Counted from the first letter of the stretch, positions 7,148 to 16,456 are shown. The stretch is DNA of 46,031 nt from JAWLFI01 sp964627995 (GCA_964627995.1 CAZVLN010000017.1:1-46031); one strand, 5' to 3'. Made by a program: numbers and translations. Notes: a model not told the origin generated them from the sequence alone.

Positions 7148-8524
7148 ATGCGGATACATATAATATCGATTGGTGGTGCTGTCATGCACAATATTGCCAT
7201 AGCATTGAAGGAACAAGGACATGAAGTGACTGGGTCAGATGATGAAATTTACGATCCATCGCGCAGTCGGTTGGAGAAGGTCGGGTTACTGCCAAAAAAG
7301 ATGGGGTGGCATCCCGAAATGCTAGGTGCACATATTGATTTTTGTATTTTAGGAATGCATGCGAAAGCTGGAAACCCTGAAATACAAGAGGCTCGATTAT
7401 TGGGTATTCCGTTGTATTCCTTTCCTGAATTTATTGCACGTCATGCGGCTGATAAAGAACGGGTGGTGGTTGCTGGAAGTCATGGGAAAACTACAACTAC
7501 AGCCATGATCATGCATATCTTGCGATCCAATAATTTTGAATTTGACTTTTTAGTGGGTGGTGAAGTAGAGGGCTTTCGCCATACGGTGCGGCTGAGCGAT
7601 GCTCCTTTGATGATTATAGAGGGTGATGAATATCTGAGCTCTGCTTTGGATGAACGGCCAAAATTTTTGCATTATAATCCTTCCATTTCTATCCTAACCG
7701 GCATTGCCTGGGATCATATTAATGTATTTCCAACGTATGAATCTTACGAGAGGGCCTTTTCTGATTATTTGGATCATTTGGAGGAGGGTGCGGAAGTGTA
7801 TTATTACGAGCCAGACGAAACTCTTTCCAAAGTGGTGGATGAAGCATCGGGTGAGTTTGCTGCTGTGGGCTACTCTGAATTGGACTATTGGGTAGATTCA
7901 GAATCCGGTGTGATTTCTTTTGCTTTGGGAGATCACACTTATGAGGCCCATGTTCAGGGCGTTCATAATATGCAGAATATGTCTGCCGCAGCTCAGGTGT
8001 GCGAAAGTCTAGGTTTAGAAGATGAGCAAATTGGAACCGCTTTATCGACCTTTACGACTCCAGGAAAAAGATTGCAGGTTTTAGGAGAAAATGATAAGCG
8101 CCGCATCATTCGTGATTTTGCTCATGCTCCGTCTAAGGTAAAAACAACCTTAGCTTCGATTCTCGAACAGTATCCTAATGAGAAGTGGGCTGTTGTTGCG
8201 GAGTTACATACTTATAGTAGTTTGAATAAGAAATTTCTACCCCATTATGCGGGGGCCTTAGATGGCGCAGCTGAAGCTATGGTTTTTTACAGTCCTAAGA
8301 CCTTGGAGATTAAGGAGATGGAACCTATGTCAGTTGAAGATATTCGATCTGGATTTCAGCGGGAAGATATAGAGGTGGGTACAAAACCGGTAGACTTTGA
8401 AAAATTTGTGGCCATGGCTAAGGAAAAGGGCTGTAGTTTATTGCTGATGAGCTCAGGTACTTTTGGGGGTGCAGAGTTGGAAAAGGTGGCGAAAGATTAC
8501 ATAGATGGTTCTTCAGCTTCCTAA
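7148..8524 (+). CDS. mpl: UDP-N-acetylmuramate:L-alanyl-gamma-D-glutamyl-meso-diaminopimelate ligase
   Basis: Mpl attaches recycled murein tripeptide to UDP-MurNAc in the cytoplasm. The 458-residue protein has a MurC-like N-terminal Rossmann domain (IISIGGAVMHNIA), the ATP-binding loop AGSHGKTTTT (about residues 115-124), the central-domain IEGDEYLSSALDERPKF and TGIAWDHINVFP segments, and a C-terminal ligase domain with DFAHAPSKVK. GDEY and DHINVFP are typical of Mpl rather than MurC. A candidate structured RNA lies immediately upstream, and a secreted hydrolase gene begins 8 bp downstream. Substrate choice agrees with lysA and a PBP4-type peptidase elsewhere in the window, both part of meso-DAP peptidoglycan metabolism. 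Confidence 0.93.
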   Translation: MRIHIISIGGAVMHNIAIALKEQGHEVTGSDDEIYDPSRSRLEKVGLLPKKMGWHPEMLGAHIDFCILGMHAKAGNPEIQEARLLGIPLYSFPEFIARHAADKERVVVAGSHGKTTTTAMIMHILRSNNFEFDFLVGGEVEGFRHTVRLSDAPLMIIEGDEYLSSALDERPKFLHYNPSISILTGIAWDHINVFPTYESYERAFSDYLDHLEEGAEVYYYEPDETLSKVVDEASGEFAAVGYSELDYWVDSESGVISFALGDHTYEAHVQGVHNMQNMSAAAQVCESLGLEDEQIGTALSTFTTPGKRLQVLGENDKRRIIRDFAHAPSKVKTTLASILEQYPNEKWAVVAELHTYSSLNKKFLPHYAGALDGAAEAMVFYSPKTLEIKEMEPMSVEDIRSGFQREDIEVGTKPVDFEKFVAMAKEKGCSLLLMSSGTFGGAELEKVAKDYIDGSSAS

Positions 8525-8532
8525 TCGAAATT

Positions 8533-9435
8533 ATGAGTAAATTCTGTCTTTCCAGTTGGGTCATATTATTTGCAGCGCTGTATTTCACTATATCTACTGC
8601 AACGGGGCAGAAAGATGAACTCATCGAGGGACGAGATAGCTTTAATTTTAATAGTTATGAGCCACTCTCCAGCAAGCCTGTAAAAGTATTCACCTATCGA
8701 CCTGAGGGTGATGTGAAATCCATGCAGATTTTGTTCGTGATGCATGGCGTGCTTAGAAATGCAGATGATTATAGGGACAACTGGGTAGAAATAGCCGAGA
8801 AGTATCGGCTACTGGTGGTCACCCCTGAATTTAGTAAAGAGCATTTTCCGGGTTCAAGATCATACAACCTAGGGGGAATGTTTGATGATGAGGGGAATCC
8901 GGTGGATGAGCGATTTTGGGCTTATTCTCTCATAGAGCCGATATTTGATCAAGTTTTGGAAATGACAGGCAGTGAGCAAACTCAATATGATATTTTTGGA
9001 CACTCTGCAGGAGCTCAGTTTACTCATCGGTTTTTTCTTTTTAAGGATGGAATACGAGCGAAGCATGTTATTTCTGCAAACGCAGGCTGGTATACAATGC
9101 CGGATTTTGACATAGAATTTCCCTATGGATTAAAAAATACTGTTGTTGACGAAAAATCACTAGAAAATCGACTAGTGAGTCGGTTGTTGATCCAACTTGG
9201 AGAGGAAGATAACGATCCGAAGCACAGGTACCTAAGGACGACACCTGAAGCCATGGACCAGGGAGCACATCGCTTCAAGAGAGGACATGCCTTTTATGAA
9301 GCGGCTCATAAATTTGCGAATAATCGTGGATTAGATTTTAATTGGTCAATACGGACTGTGCCAGAAGTAGGCCATGAAAACGCTAAAATGGCAATTGACA
9401 TCGCTGAATATCTGTATAGTGAAAAGGCGCGGTAA
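8533..9435 (+). CDS. Secreted alpha/beta hydrolase, depolymerase/esterase-like
   Basis: The 300-residue protein begins with a signal peptide ending near TATGQ (about residue 26). It carries the alpha/beta-hydrolase nucleophile elbow GHSAGAQ (about residues 157-163). The expected acid lies in the segment QLGEEDNDP and the histidine in EVGHENAK near the C-terminus. The oxyanion region FVMHGVLRN follows the first strands. The overall pattern resembles PHB-depolymerase/feruloyl-esterase-like hydrolases, but the substrate cannot be given. It follows mpl by 8 bp and probably shares its transcript. 258 bp without a gene follow, containing the idi2 promoter at their end. Confidence 0.8.
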   Translation: MSKFCLSSWVILFAALYFTISTATGQKDELIEGRDSFNFNSYEPLSSKPVKVFTYRPEGDVKSMQILFVMHGVLRNADDYRDNWVEIAEKYRLLVVTPEFSKEHFPGSRSYNLGGMFDDEGNPVDERFWAYSLIEPIFDQVLEMTGSEQTQYDIFGHSAGAQFTHRFFLFKDGIRAKHVISANAGWYTMPDFDIEFPYGLKNTVVDEKSLENRLVSRLLIQLGEEDNDPKHRYLRTTPEAMDQGAHRFKRGHAFYEAAHKFANNRGLDFNWSIRTVPEVGHENAKMAIDIAEYLYSEKAR

Positions 9436-9679
9436 TGTTGGAGAGCTATTGGCCTCATTTTCAGGTCGACTAGTTTCCCGGAAGTTAGTTTTTCCCGGCT
9501 AAACTTCATGGGCTCTAAATCTAGTCCATTTGCGAACTTTTTTAATCAGACTTAATAAATATTTGAGTTTAAGTTCAAAAGGGCCCATCCAGACACTTTA
9601 ATTCACCCACAAAGAGGGTAAAAATTGTTTGCCTGCCAACATATTTGATAGGGAACTGTTATTCCCTTAATTCTTTATT

Positions 9680-9687
9680 TATATTTG
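9680..9687 (+). promoter_or_regulatory. -7 element TATATTTG close upstream of idi2
   Basis: TATATTTG fits TAnnTTTG. Its end lies 6 bp before the ATG at 9694, so transcription would start at or next to the start codon (leaderless mRNA). The in-frame TTG at 9685 falls inside the element, which supports ATG 9694 as the start. No -33 TTTG at the usual distance is evident. Confidence 0.5.
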
Positions 9688-9693
9688 TTAACT

Positions 9694-10728
9694 ATGTCGA
9701 AATCATCTCCATCCGGTAAAGGAACAACTGACCGGAAGAAGGACCATATTGATATGGCTTTTGCCTCTGCTATAAGTGCTGCTGATCTTGATAAGCGCTT
9801 TTACTATGAGCCTATGCTAGCGGGCCATTATGAATCTGTGGAAGACTCTTCTTTTTCATTTTTGGGAAAAACGATGAAGTATCCTATTTGGGTATCCTCC
9901 ATGACGGGAGGGACTCGATGGGCTAAAACAATTAATACCAATTTGGCAAAAATGTGTGGCAAGCACGGCTTAGGTATGGGCTTGGGTTCCTGCCGCCCCT
10001 TATTAGAAGGTCGACAGCATTTTGGTGATTTTGATGTGCGCGACTTGATCGGAGAAGAAGCCCCCTTATTTGCAAATATTGGTATTGCCCAATTGCAAGA
10101 GCTCATGGCAGAAAACGCTCTGGATAGATTAACAGAACTCATGGAAAAGTTGCGGGCAGACGGATGGATAGTACACGTTAATCCCATGCAAGAATGGTTG
10201 CAGCCCGAGGGTGATCGCTATTATGAGCCGCCCATAGTTACTTTGGCAGCTATGTTGGAAAAAGTCGACTTCCCAGTTGTTGTTAAGGAGGTCGGGCATG
10301 GTTTTGGGCCACAGAGCATTCGTGCATTGCTTCGATTACCCTTAGCTGCTATTGACTTTGGAGCCAATGGAGGAACAAATTTTTCTAAGTTAGAGATGAT
10401 GCGTTCTGAACCAGAAAAGAAAGATCTTTATGAGTCTTTATCTTACGTAGGTCATAGTGCTGAGGAGATGATGGCCATGTGCAGAGAAATCGCAGATGAC
10501 TTGGGTGACGCGTGCCGGTGCGAAAGCATTATTGCCTCGGGGGGTGTAAAATCTTTCTTGCAAGGTTATTATTTAGTTGAGACCAGCCCGCTTCCCGCTG
10601 TGTATGGTCAGGCGGCAGCATTTTTGCGGCATGCCCGGGAGAGTTTTGAGGATGTGGATGCTTATGCGCAGCGCCAGATCGCCGCTTACAATTTATGCAG
10701 ACAATTTTTACATGCGCGAGTAGACTAA
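9694..10728 (+). CDS. fni: Isopentenyl-diphosphate delta-isomerase, type 2 (FMN-dependent)
   Basis: This enzyme interconverts IPP and DMAPP using FMN and NADPH. The 344-residue protein shows type 2 motifs: RKKDHIDMA near the N-terminus, SSMTGGT, the substrate segment HVNPMQEWLQPEGD with the conserved Gln and the Glu that binds Mg2+, KEVGHGFG, and the phosphate-binding DFGANGGTNF and ASGGVKS. It is the first gene of a run with HMG-CoA reductase (26 bp gap), a GHMP kinase and thiL. The start is ATG 9694, because the preceding TTG lies in the promoter element. Confidence 0.93.
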   Translation: MSKSSPSGKGTTDRKKDHIDMAFASAISAADLDKRFYYEPMLAGHYESVEDSSFSFLGKTMKYPIWVSSMTGGTRWAKTINTNLAKMCGKHGLGMGLGSCRPLLEGRQHFGDFDVRDLIGEEAPLFANIGIAQLQELMAENALDRLTELMEKLRADGWIVHVNPMQEWLQPEGDRYYEPPIVTLAAMLEKVDFPVVVKEVGHGFGPQSIRALLRLPLAAIDFGANGGTNFSKLEMMRSEPEKKDLYESLSYVGHSAEEMMAMCREIADDLGDACRCESIIASGGVKSFLQGYYLVETSPLPAVYGQAAAFLRHARESFEDVDAYAQRQIAAYNLCRQFLHARVD

Positions 10729-10754
10729 TTTTTATTTATCAATAGCTAACTTCT

Positions 10755-12068
10755 ATGGACAATACAGAGCTAAGTGGGTTTTCTAAATGGACAAAAGAAG
10801 AGAAAATCGACTGGGTTATACAGCAGTTCTGCTCTGATCCCAAGCTTGCCCGTTCTGTTTTAAAAGACTTCAATTATCCTGCTGAGCAGCAAGAAATATT
10901 GAATGGGTTTAGTGAAAACACCCTGTCCAACTTCCCATTGCCTTACGGCATAGCACCTCATTTTTTGATCAATGGCAAGTCGTATGCGATACCTATGGTT
11001 ATTGAAGAGAGCTCTGTGGTTGCTGCAGCATCTGCTGCTGCAAAGTTTTGGAAAACTAGAGGTGGATTTTCAGCCCATGTATTATCCATGACTAAAGAGG
11101 GTCAAGTTCATTTTCGATGGACAGGTTCAGCATCTGCTCTACATGAGGCACTCCCTGAATTTGAGGAAAAGCTTCGTGCGGACACAGCTGAATTGACAAA
11201 AAACATGCGCAGGCGCGGTGGCGGGATTGACCGACTCGAATTAATTTCTTTGCCAGAGGTTGGTTCCCATATTTATCAGCTTCGGTTTCATTTAGAAACC
11301 TGCGACAGCATGGGAGCAAATTTCATAAACTCCATCTTAGAGCGCGCAGCGGAATTGTTTCCTTCATTTATAGAAGACAGAAGTTCTTCTGGTGAAATGG
11401 AGATCATCATGGCTATTCTCTCAAATTATACGCCGGCATGTATTGTCCGGGCTGAAATTTCCTGTCCTGTTTCAGATTTGGGTGTATTCCCGGGAGATAT
11501 GTCTGCAAATGAATTTGCTCAACGATTTAAGCGGGCTGTAGATATTGCCCGGCATGATGTGTATCGAGCGACCACTCATAATAAAGGTATTTTTAACGGC
11601 ATTGATTCAGTTGTCCTAGCCACGGGAAATGATTTTCGTGCGGTGGAGTCAGCCGGTCATGCGTACGCTGCTAAGTCTGGCCAATACCGTTCCCTTTCTC
11701 AGTGTGAAATTGAAAATGGGATATTTCGTTTCTGGTTAGAGCTCCCTTTGGCTCTTGGGACAGTTGGTGGCTTGACACGATTGCACCCCATGGCTTCTTT
11801 ATCTCTAGATATTCTGCAGCAGCCTAGCGCCAGAGAGCTGATGGAAATTACAGCCTCCATGGGCCTAGCTCAAAACTTTTCAGCTTTGCGCTCTTTAGTG
11901 ACGGTCGGTATCCAAAAGGGGCACATGAAGATGCACTTATACAATATACTTATTCATTTTAAAGCGTCCCGGGAAGAAAAAGAGCAGGCTTTCAAGCATT
12001 TTGAGGATCAAGTTGTATCTTTCGGCTCTGTAAGGGATTATTTAGAAAAAATCCGCAGAGCCAAGTAA
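10755..12068 (+). CDS. mvaA: Hydroxymethylglutaryl-CoA reductase, class II (degradative-type)
   Basis: HMG-CoA reductase forms mevalonate. The 437-residue protein has class II features: MVIEESSVVAAAS with the catalytic Glu, CDSMGANFINSILERAAE, the lysine in THNKGIFNGID, the nicotinamide-binding segment GTVGGLTRLHP, and the C-terminal GIQKGHMKMH carrying the catalytic His. Class II enzymes are called degradative from Pseudomonas, but next to idi2 and a GHMP kinase this one should serve mevalonate synthesis. Cofactor preference (NADH or NADPH) cannot be read with confidence. Confidence 0.94.
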   Translation: MDNTELSGFSKWTKEEKIDWVIQQFCSDPKLARSVLKDFNYPAEQQEILNGFSENTLSNFPLPYGIAPHFLINGKSYAIPMVIEESSVVAAASAAAKFWKTRGGFSAHVLSMTKEGQVHFRWTGSASALHEALPEFEEKLRADTAELTKNMRRRGGGIDRLELISLPEVGSHIYQLRFHLETCDSMGANFINSILERAAELFPSFIEDRSSSGEMEIIMAILSNYTPACIVRAEISCPVSDLGVFPGDMSANEFAQRFKRAVDIARHDVYRATTHNKGIFNGIDSVVLATGNDFRAVESAGHAYAAKSGQYRSLSQCEIENGIFRFWLELPLALGTVGGLTRLHPMASLSLDILQQPSARELMEITASMGLAQNFSALRSLVTVGIQKGHMKMHLYNILIHFKASREEKEQAFKHFEDQVVSFGSVRDYLEKIRRAK

Positions 12069-12101
12069 TGAGGCTGAGCTCTATGATTGAAGGCGAAAAA
12101 T

Positions 12102-13043
12102 ATGGCTAAGAAAAGTTTCTACGGTAGGGGTAAATTGTTACTGACTGGCGAATATGCTGTTGTGAACGGTGCCAAAGCCCTTGCCATTCCGACATCTCAG
12201 GGTCAGAAACTCACGGTTTCTACAGGTCGAGGATCTGATATAAAATGGAAGAGTAAAACGGCTGACGGGAAAGTATGGTTTAACGCAAAAATATCCTTGT
12301 TTGACTTCACAGCTGTAAAAACAACGGATGCTGTTATCGCGGACCGTCTGAGTTCTATTTTAGAATCTGCCGTTCGATTAAATTCTGATTTTTTGTCTAC
12401 CTGGAAGGGTATCAAAGTAGAAACTCAACTTGAATTTCCCATAGACTGGGGTTGGGGAAGCAGCTCTTCACTGATTTTTTGTATTGCGCAATGGGCTGAT
12501 GTAGATCCTTACGAATTATATGCTCGCACTTTTGGTGGGTCGGGATATGACATAGCTTGTGCTGGGGCTAATGAGCCATTACTGTTTCAGAAGATTTCGG
12601 ATGACTTGGTTGATTTGCGATCTGTGGATATGAAACCAGAGATTATTCATCATTTACACTTTATCTATTCGGGCAATAAAGCACAGTCATCTGATGCACT
12701 TGCCTATATTTCGGAGCATAAAATGTCATCAAATTTATTAGATGATATATCTAAGTTATCTCAAGAGTTGAGTGAGGCCAAGAATATAGGTGCATGGGTA
12801 GATGGGATAGCGTCACATAACGAACTCCTTTCGAGCTACCTTGCCAAAGATGATCCCAGTTCTACCTTTCCAGATTTTTCGGGTTCGATTAAATATTTAG
12901 GCGCATGGGGTGGCGATTTTTATTTGGCCGCTAGTACTGAATCCACCGACTATGTAAAGCAATATTTCAACAATAAGGGTTTCCCTCATGTGCTTTCTTA
13001 TGATCAGGTTGCTGTTAGCAGAAAGACAGAGGCTTACAGCTAG
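12102..13043 (+). CDS. GYDIA-family GHMP kinase, probable mevalonate-pathway kinase
   Basis: This is a GHMP-superfamily small-molecule kinase of 313 residues. Motifs are GRGKLLLTGEYAVVNGA at the N-terminus, the ATP loop GWGSSSSL (about residues 112-119), and the family hallmark GGSGYDIACAGA (about 142-153). Lying between HMG-CoA reductase and thiL, and with a decarboxylase at 35003-36103, it probably phosphorylates mevalonate or phosphomevalonate. Which of the two is open, and no second mevalonate kinase is present in the window. ATG 12102 was chosen over an in-frame TTG at 12087 because the family begins with the GRGKLL strand. Confidence 0.85.
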   Translation: MAKKSFYGRGKLLLTGEYAVVNGAKALAIPTSQGQKLTVSTGRGSDIKWKSKTADGKVWFNAKISLFDFTAVKTTDAVIADRLSSILESAVRLNSDFLSTWKGIKVETQLEFPIDWGWGSSSSLIFCIAQWADVDPYELYARTFGGSGYDIACAGANEPLLFQKISDDLVDLRSVDMKPEIIHHLHFIYSGNKAQSSDALAYISEHKMSSNLLDDISKLSQELSEAKNIGAWVDGIASHNELLSSYLAKDDPSSTFPDFSGSIKYLGAWGGDFYLAASTESTDYVKQYFNNKGFPHVLSYDQVAVSRKTEAYS

Positions 13044-13079
13044 ACTTTCTATCAAGGCATCATTTTCAAATTAATACGT

Positions 13080-14138
13080 ATGGCAAAGGAAGAAGAGAAT
13101 AAATTTACAGATGTAAATGAGTTGGGTGAATTTGGTTTAATCGATCATGTCACAAAAGATGTATCCCATTTCCAAAGCAGTTCGATTTTCGGAATCGGAG
13201 ATGATGCGGCAGTCATTCGGTCTAGTCGGGGCACGGTGTTTTTAGCCACAACGGATGCATTGGTGGAAGGGATTCATTTTGACCTGACCTATACGCCCTT
13301 AGCTCATTTGGGCTATAAAGCGATAATGGTTAATTTATCGGATATATATGCGATGAATGGCTATCCTACGCAGGTTATGGTCTCACTTGCTTTTTCGAGT
13401 AAGTATACCGTTGAAGCGATTGAAGCTTTATATGACGGGATTAAAGCCGCTTGCAAGAGGCATGGTGTTGATATAGTGGGAGGAGATATGACTTCAGCAC
13501 CTCAGGGCATGATGATCAGCATTACAGCTATAGGCCAAGCAGAAAATAAGAAGGTGGTATATCGACATGAAGCTAAGGCAGGAGATTTACTCTGTGTAAG
13601 CGGTGATTTGGGAGCTGCCTATTTAGGACTACAATTGCTTGAGCGAGAAAAGGAAGTGTATTTAACGGATAAAAATGCACAACCCGAGCTCGAGGATTTT
13701 AATTATTTGGTGGGGCGGCAACTCAAGCCTGAGGCAAGAAAGGATGTTATTGATATGTTTGCCGAAAATGAATTTCAACCGACCAGTATGATAGATATAT
13801 CAGATGGCCTAGCTTCAGAACTTTTCCATCTCTGTACGAAGTCAAAAATCGGAGCCTTAGTGGAAGAAGCGAAAGTTCCCATTCATTCGCAGGCAGAAAA
13901 GCTTGCTTTTGACTTCAAGCTCGATCCCATTACCTGTGCATTGAGCGGAGGTGAAGATTATGAGTTACTATTTACCGCGGATGAAAAAGACCTGGAAAAG
14001 GTAAAGTATATGACTGATGTGGCTATCATTGGAAAAATGGTTCCTGCCGACCAGGGCGTTCGACTGCTCTCATCAGGTGGGCGCCTTCATACTATCAAAG
14101 CACAAGGATGGAAGCATTTCGAAAATCCTTCGAGTTAG
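13080..14138 (+). CDS. thiL: Thiamine-monophosphate kinase
   Basis: ThiL phosphorylates thiamine monophosphate to the active cofactor TPP. The 352-residue protein has the PurM-like fold motifs GIGDDAAVI, TTDALVEGIHFDL, HLGYKAIMVNLSDIYAMNG, MIDISDGLASEL and LSGGEDYELLFT in the usual order. It follows the GHMP kinase by 36 bp and may be cotranscribed with the mevalonate genes, though it belongs to thiamine metabolism. Its 3' end overlaps the 3' end of convergent trmB by 4 bp. Confidence 0.95.
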   Translation: MAKEEENKFTDVNELGEFGLIDHVTKDVSHFQSSSIFGIGDDAAVIRSSRGTVFLATTDALVEGIHFDLTYTPLAHLGYKAIMVNLSDIYAMNGYPTQVMVSLAFSSKYTVEAIEALYDGIKAACKRHGVDIVGGDMTSAPQGMMISITAIGQAENKKVVYRHEAKAGDLLCVSGDLGAAYLGLQLLEREKEVYLTDKNAQPELEDFNYLVGRQLKPEARKDVIDMFAENEFQPTSMIDISDGLASELFHLCTKSKIGALVEEAKVPIHSQAEKLAFDFKLDPITCALSGGEDYELLFTADEKDLEKVKYMTDVAIIGKMVPADQGVRLLSSGGRLHTIKAQGWKHFENPSS

Positions 14139-14824
14139 GATAGCTTCATTTCCACATATGTTATCAGAAGGCCTCGCTGCAAATGCATTTTTTCGTAGTA
14201 AGTTTTGATTTCGAGGTCTGGGTGCGGTAAATCTGATTTATATATATCGGGACAATGCTGAACGACCTCGAGGAAAGGTATCTCGCTTGCGTGTTGGAGT
14301 GTAAACTCATACAATGGTTTGGAGTCTGTTTTGAGACGAATGATTCCTCCGGGTTTTAAAAATTGCCGATATTTTTCAATAAAAAACGAATGTGTCAATC
14401 TGCGATTAGCTTTAGATTTTCTTAGAAAAGGATCTGGAAAGGTGATCCATATTTCATCAATCTCCTTTGGTCCGAAAAACTCCTCAATACATTCGATACG
14501 AGTGCGCAGAAAAGCCGCATTTTGAAGTTGGTCTTCTAAGGCAGTTTTTGCGCCCTGATACATCCGTGCTCCTTTGATGTCTACACCTATAAAATTGCGA
14601 TTGGGATGCCGTTCGGCCAGGGCAACTGTGTACTCTCCCCGTCCACAAGCTAATTCAAGGGTGATAGGGTTATTTGATTTAAAAAATTTCGAATTCCATT
14701 GCCCCTTCAATTGCACTTTTTGTTTGCCGGGACCGACTAATTCCGGATTTTCGTAATTATAGTTTTGAAAGACATTCGGGAAGCTTTCCATTGCGGCGAA
14801 CTTCTTAAGTTTATTTTTACCCAC
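14135..14824 (-). CDS. trmB: tRNA (guanine-N7-)-methyltransferase TrmB
   Basis: TrmB methylates G46 of tRNA with S-adenosylmethionine. The 229-residue protein has the SAM-binding LELACGRGEYTVALAERHP segment, GVDIKGARM, the family signature ITFPDPFLRKSKANRRL and RLKTDSKPLYEF. The start is GTG at 14824, giving GKNKLKKF, the N-terminus expected in Bacteroidota TrmB. A later methionine (MESFPNVFQ) would cut this off. A -7 promoter element lies 16 bp upstream. The gene converges on thiL with a 4-bp overlap. Confidence 0.93.
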   Translation of the reverse strand: MGKNKLKKFAAMESFPNVFQNYNYENPELVGPGKQKVQLKGQWNSKFFKSNNPITLELACGRGEYTVALAERHPNRNFIGVDIKGARMYQGAKTALEDQLQNAAFLRTRIECIEEFFGPKEIDEIWITFPDPFLRKSKANRRLTHSFFIEKYRQFLKPGGIIRLKTDSKPLYEFTLQHASEIPFLEVVQHCPDIYKSDLPHPDLEIKTYYEKMHLQRGLLITYVEMKLS

Positions 14825-14840
14825 GTATTATTATTTTATT

Positions 14841-14848
14841 CAAAGGTA
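14841..14848 (-). promoter_or_regulatory. -7 element TACCTTTG upstream of trmB
   Basis: On the minus strand TACCTTTG matches TAnnTTTG exactly. Its 3' end is 16 bp before the GTG start at 14824, predicting a leader of about 10 nt. No clear -33 element is present. Confidence 0.5.
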
Positions 14849-14867
14849 AAGACTTCTTTAAATTTAG

Positions 14868-14875
14868 TAATTTTG
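14868..14875 (+). promoter_or_regulatory. -7 element TAATTTTG upstream of the beta-barrel gene
   Basis: TAATTTTG fits TAnnTTTG and lies 51 bp before the ATG at 14927, giving a leader of about 45 nt. It lies back to back with the trmB element in the 102 bp divergent gap. A -33 element is not clear. Confidence 0.35.
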
Positions 14876-14926
14876 AAGCAATAATAATTCTTGCAATCAA
14901 ATTGAATACAGGGGTAAAAACAAATT

Positions 14927-15802
14927 ATGAACAGACTAAACGCTCTGATTTACGCTTTGAGTTTTTCTATATTATTTATGGTGCATGGAGCTCAAGCCCA
15001 GCTTCATATTGGTTTTAATGGTGGATTAAACCAATCCTCTCTTTCCGGTCCCGAGGAACGAGTTGACGGGAGAGGAGAAACCCTCTCAAGCAGTAGTGGG
15101 TTTCATATAGCCATGCGCATTAGTTATGATCTAAATGATTGGCTAGCATTTGGAGGAGGTTTTGGGTATACGCAGAGAGGTGTGCAGCGGGACTACGATG
15201 GCCCTTCATTTTTTCGATTTCAAACCACTGACGGGCGATCTGTTTTATATAATGGGGAGCGCCAGCAGCAATTAGAAGATAATACAGACCATCTGGACTT
15301 GCCGTTATTTGTTCAATTTAGTCCGGTTAAGCGCATCCAGTTTTATGGGGGGCCTTATTTTTCAACGACCTTAGCTGCTCAAGGTGGGGGCCGCTTAAGA
15401 TTTACAGAAGAGAGTTTTCAAGGGGAAAGTCCCCAACTAGAGACGGGCTTAGAATATGATTATTACAGTGACGATCCTGGAATTACAGGATCAATGGGAG
15501 ATCCTCGTGTTGAAATGGCTGGGGATATTGTCTATGTTCCTGAGTTATTAAACGCATATCCAGAATTAGAGGAATTAGATGAGACTCTCTATCGAAGATG
15601 GCATTATGGCGTCCATGCAGGGGTGAATCTTTATATTAGTTCAGGATTATATTTTAATATAGAATGGATGTATGGACTTAACGATATGACTCGTGATGTC
15701 GCTGATCTGGCTATTTCAGAACGCTCAGACGAAGGATTTCAGTTTCGCGATGATTTCGATCGATTTATTACATGGCGCTTTTCTATTGGGTTTTCTTTTT
15801 AA
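14927..15802 (+). CDS. Outer-membrane beta-barrel protein (PorT/OMP_b-brl-like), function unknown
   Basis: This 291-residue secreted protein begins with a signal peptide ending in GAQAQ (about residue 25). Alternating strands follow, such as FHIAMRISYDLNDWLAFGGGFGYTQRG, which is split here as FHIAMRISYDL and FGGGFGYTQRG, plus LDLPLFVQFSP and FYGGPYFS. It ends in an aromatic terminal strand (TWRFSIGFSF). This is the layout of the small Bacteroidota outer-membrane barrels annotated as porin-family or PorT-like. Acidic loops rich in Glu, Asp and Tyr occupy about residues 165-215. No specific function can be inferred. Confidence 0.78.
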   Translation: MNRLNALIYALSFSILFMVHGAQAQLHIGFNGGLNQSSLSGPEERVDGRGETLSSSSGFHIAMRISYDLNDWLAFGGGFGYTQRGVQRDYDGPSFFRFQTTDGRSVLYNGERQQQLEDNTDHLDLPLFVQFSPVKRIQFYGGPYFSTTLAAQGGGRLRFTEESFQGESPQLETGLEYDYYSDDPGITGSMGDPRVEMAGDIVYVPELLNAYPELEELDETLYRRWHYGVHAGVNLYISSGLYFNIEWMYGLNDMTRDVADLAISERSDEGFQFRDDFDRFITWRFSIGFSF

Positions 15803-15829
15803 ACCTTAAGCAGAAAAAATACGTTGCTA

Positions 15830-16363
15830 ATGCAAAGTTACATGCAACGCTTCATTGCTTTATTACTTTTGCTAATAATTCTTTTTGGAGGTTTATCCTA
15901 TCTGTACTGGCACAATAGCACGCGTTCAACAGGTCCTCAAATAGGAGATTCGATCCCTGTTGACTCCTTATTACAAGATATACATGCGAAAGAACTATCA
16001 TTTCAGTTTTTATTGATAAAATTTTGGGGCAGCTGGTGCAGCCCTTGTCGACGAGAGCATCCTCAATGGATTAGCCTCTATGAAGCATTTCAAGATGTTG
16101 AACAAAGTAGAAAGGTTTTGGCTGTAATTGGTGTCGCGCTTGAGTCGGATTCGGTATCATGGAAGGTGGCTCTCAAACGAGATCAGCTTCCTTGGGACGG
16201 ACATATTTTACAAGATCGCGATTTAAAAGCGGGCTGGGCAGGTCGAATTCATATTCAAGGAGTACCTGAGAATCTTCTGATAGATTCATCAGGACTCGTA
16301 TTAGGCCGAAACATGGACCCTGATGAAACAGAACGGTTTTTACGTCATCGTCTGACAAAATAG
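15830..16363 (+). CDS. TlpA-like membrane-anchored thioredoxin-fold protein
   Basis: The 177-residue protein has an uncleaved hydrophobic anchor at about residues 8-25, then a thioredoxin fold with the redox motif FWGSWCSPCRREHP (WCxPC). A cis-Pro region VPENLLIDSSG follows at the expected distance. It should act in the periplasm as a thiol-disulfide reductase or resilience factor of the TlpA/ResA group. The start at ATG 15830 is chosen over the TTG two codons earlier. A second ATG at 15842 is also possible. It follows the beta-barrel gene by 27 bp. Confidence 0.86.
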   Translation: MQSYMQRFIALLLLLIILFGGLSYLYWHNSTRSTGPQIGDSIPVDSLLQDIHAKELSFQFLLIKFWGSWCSPCRREHPQWISLYEAFQDVEQSRKVLAVIGVALESDSVSWKVALKRDQLPWDGHILQDRDLKAGWAGRIHIQGVPENLLIDSSGLVLGRNMDPDETERFLRHRLTK

Positions 16364-16456
16364 ATGCCATTTTATCGAAATAACGTGCCAATTTGACCGA
16401 CTGATCCCAATGGCAAAGTAATTGCAATATTCTTAATGAATGTTGAATAGAAAAAT

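Noticed and set aside
6918..7163. GTG-initiated open frame across the RNA candidate
   Set aside because: No domain, composition follows the paired RNA-like sequence, and the frame runs into the mpl start. An RNA is a simpler explanation.
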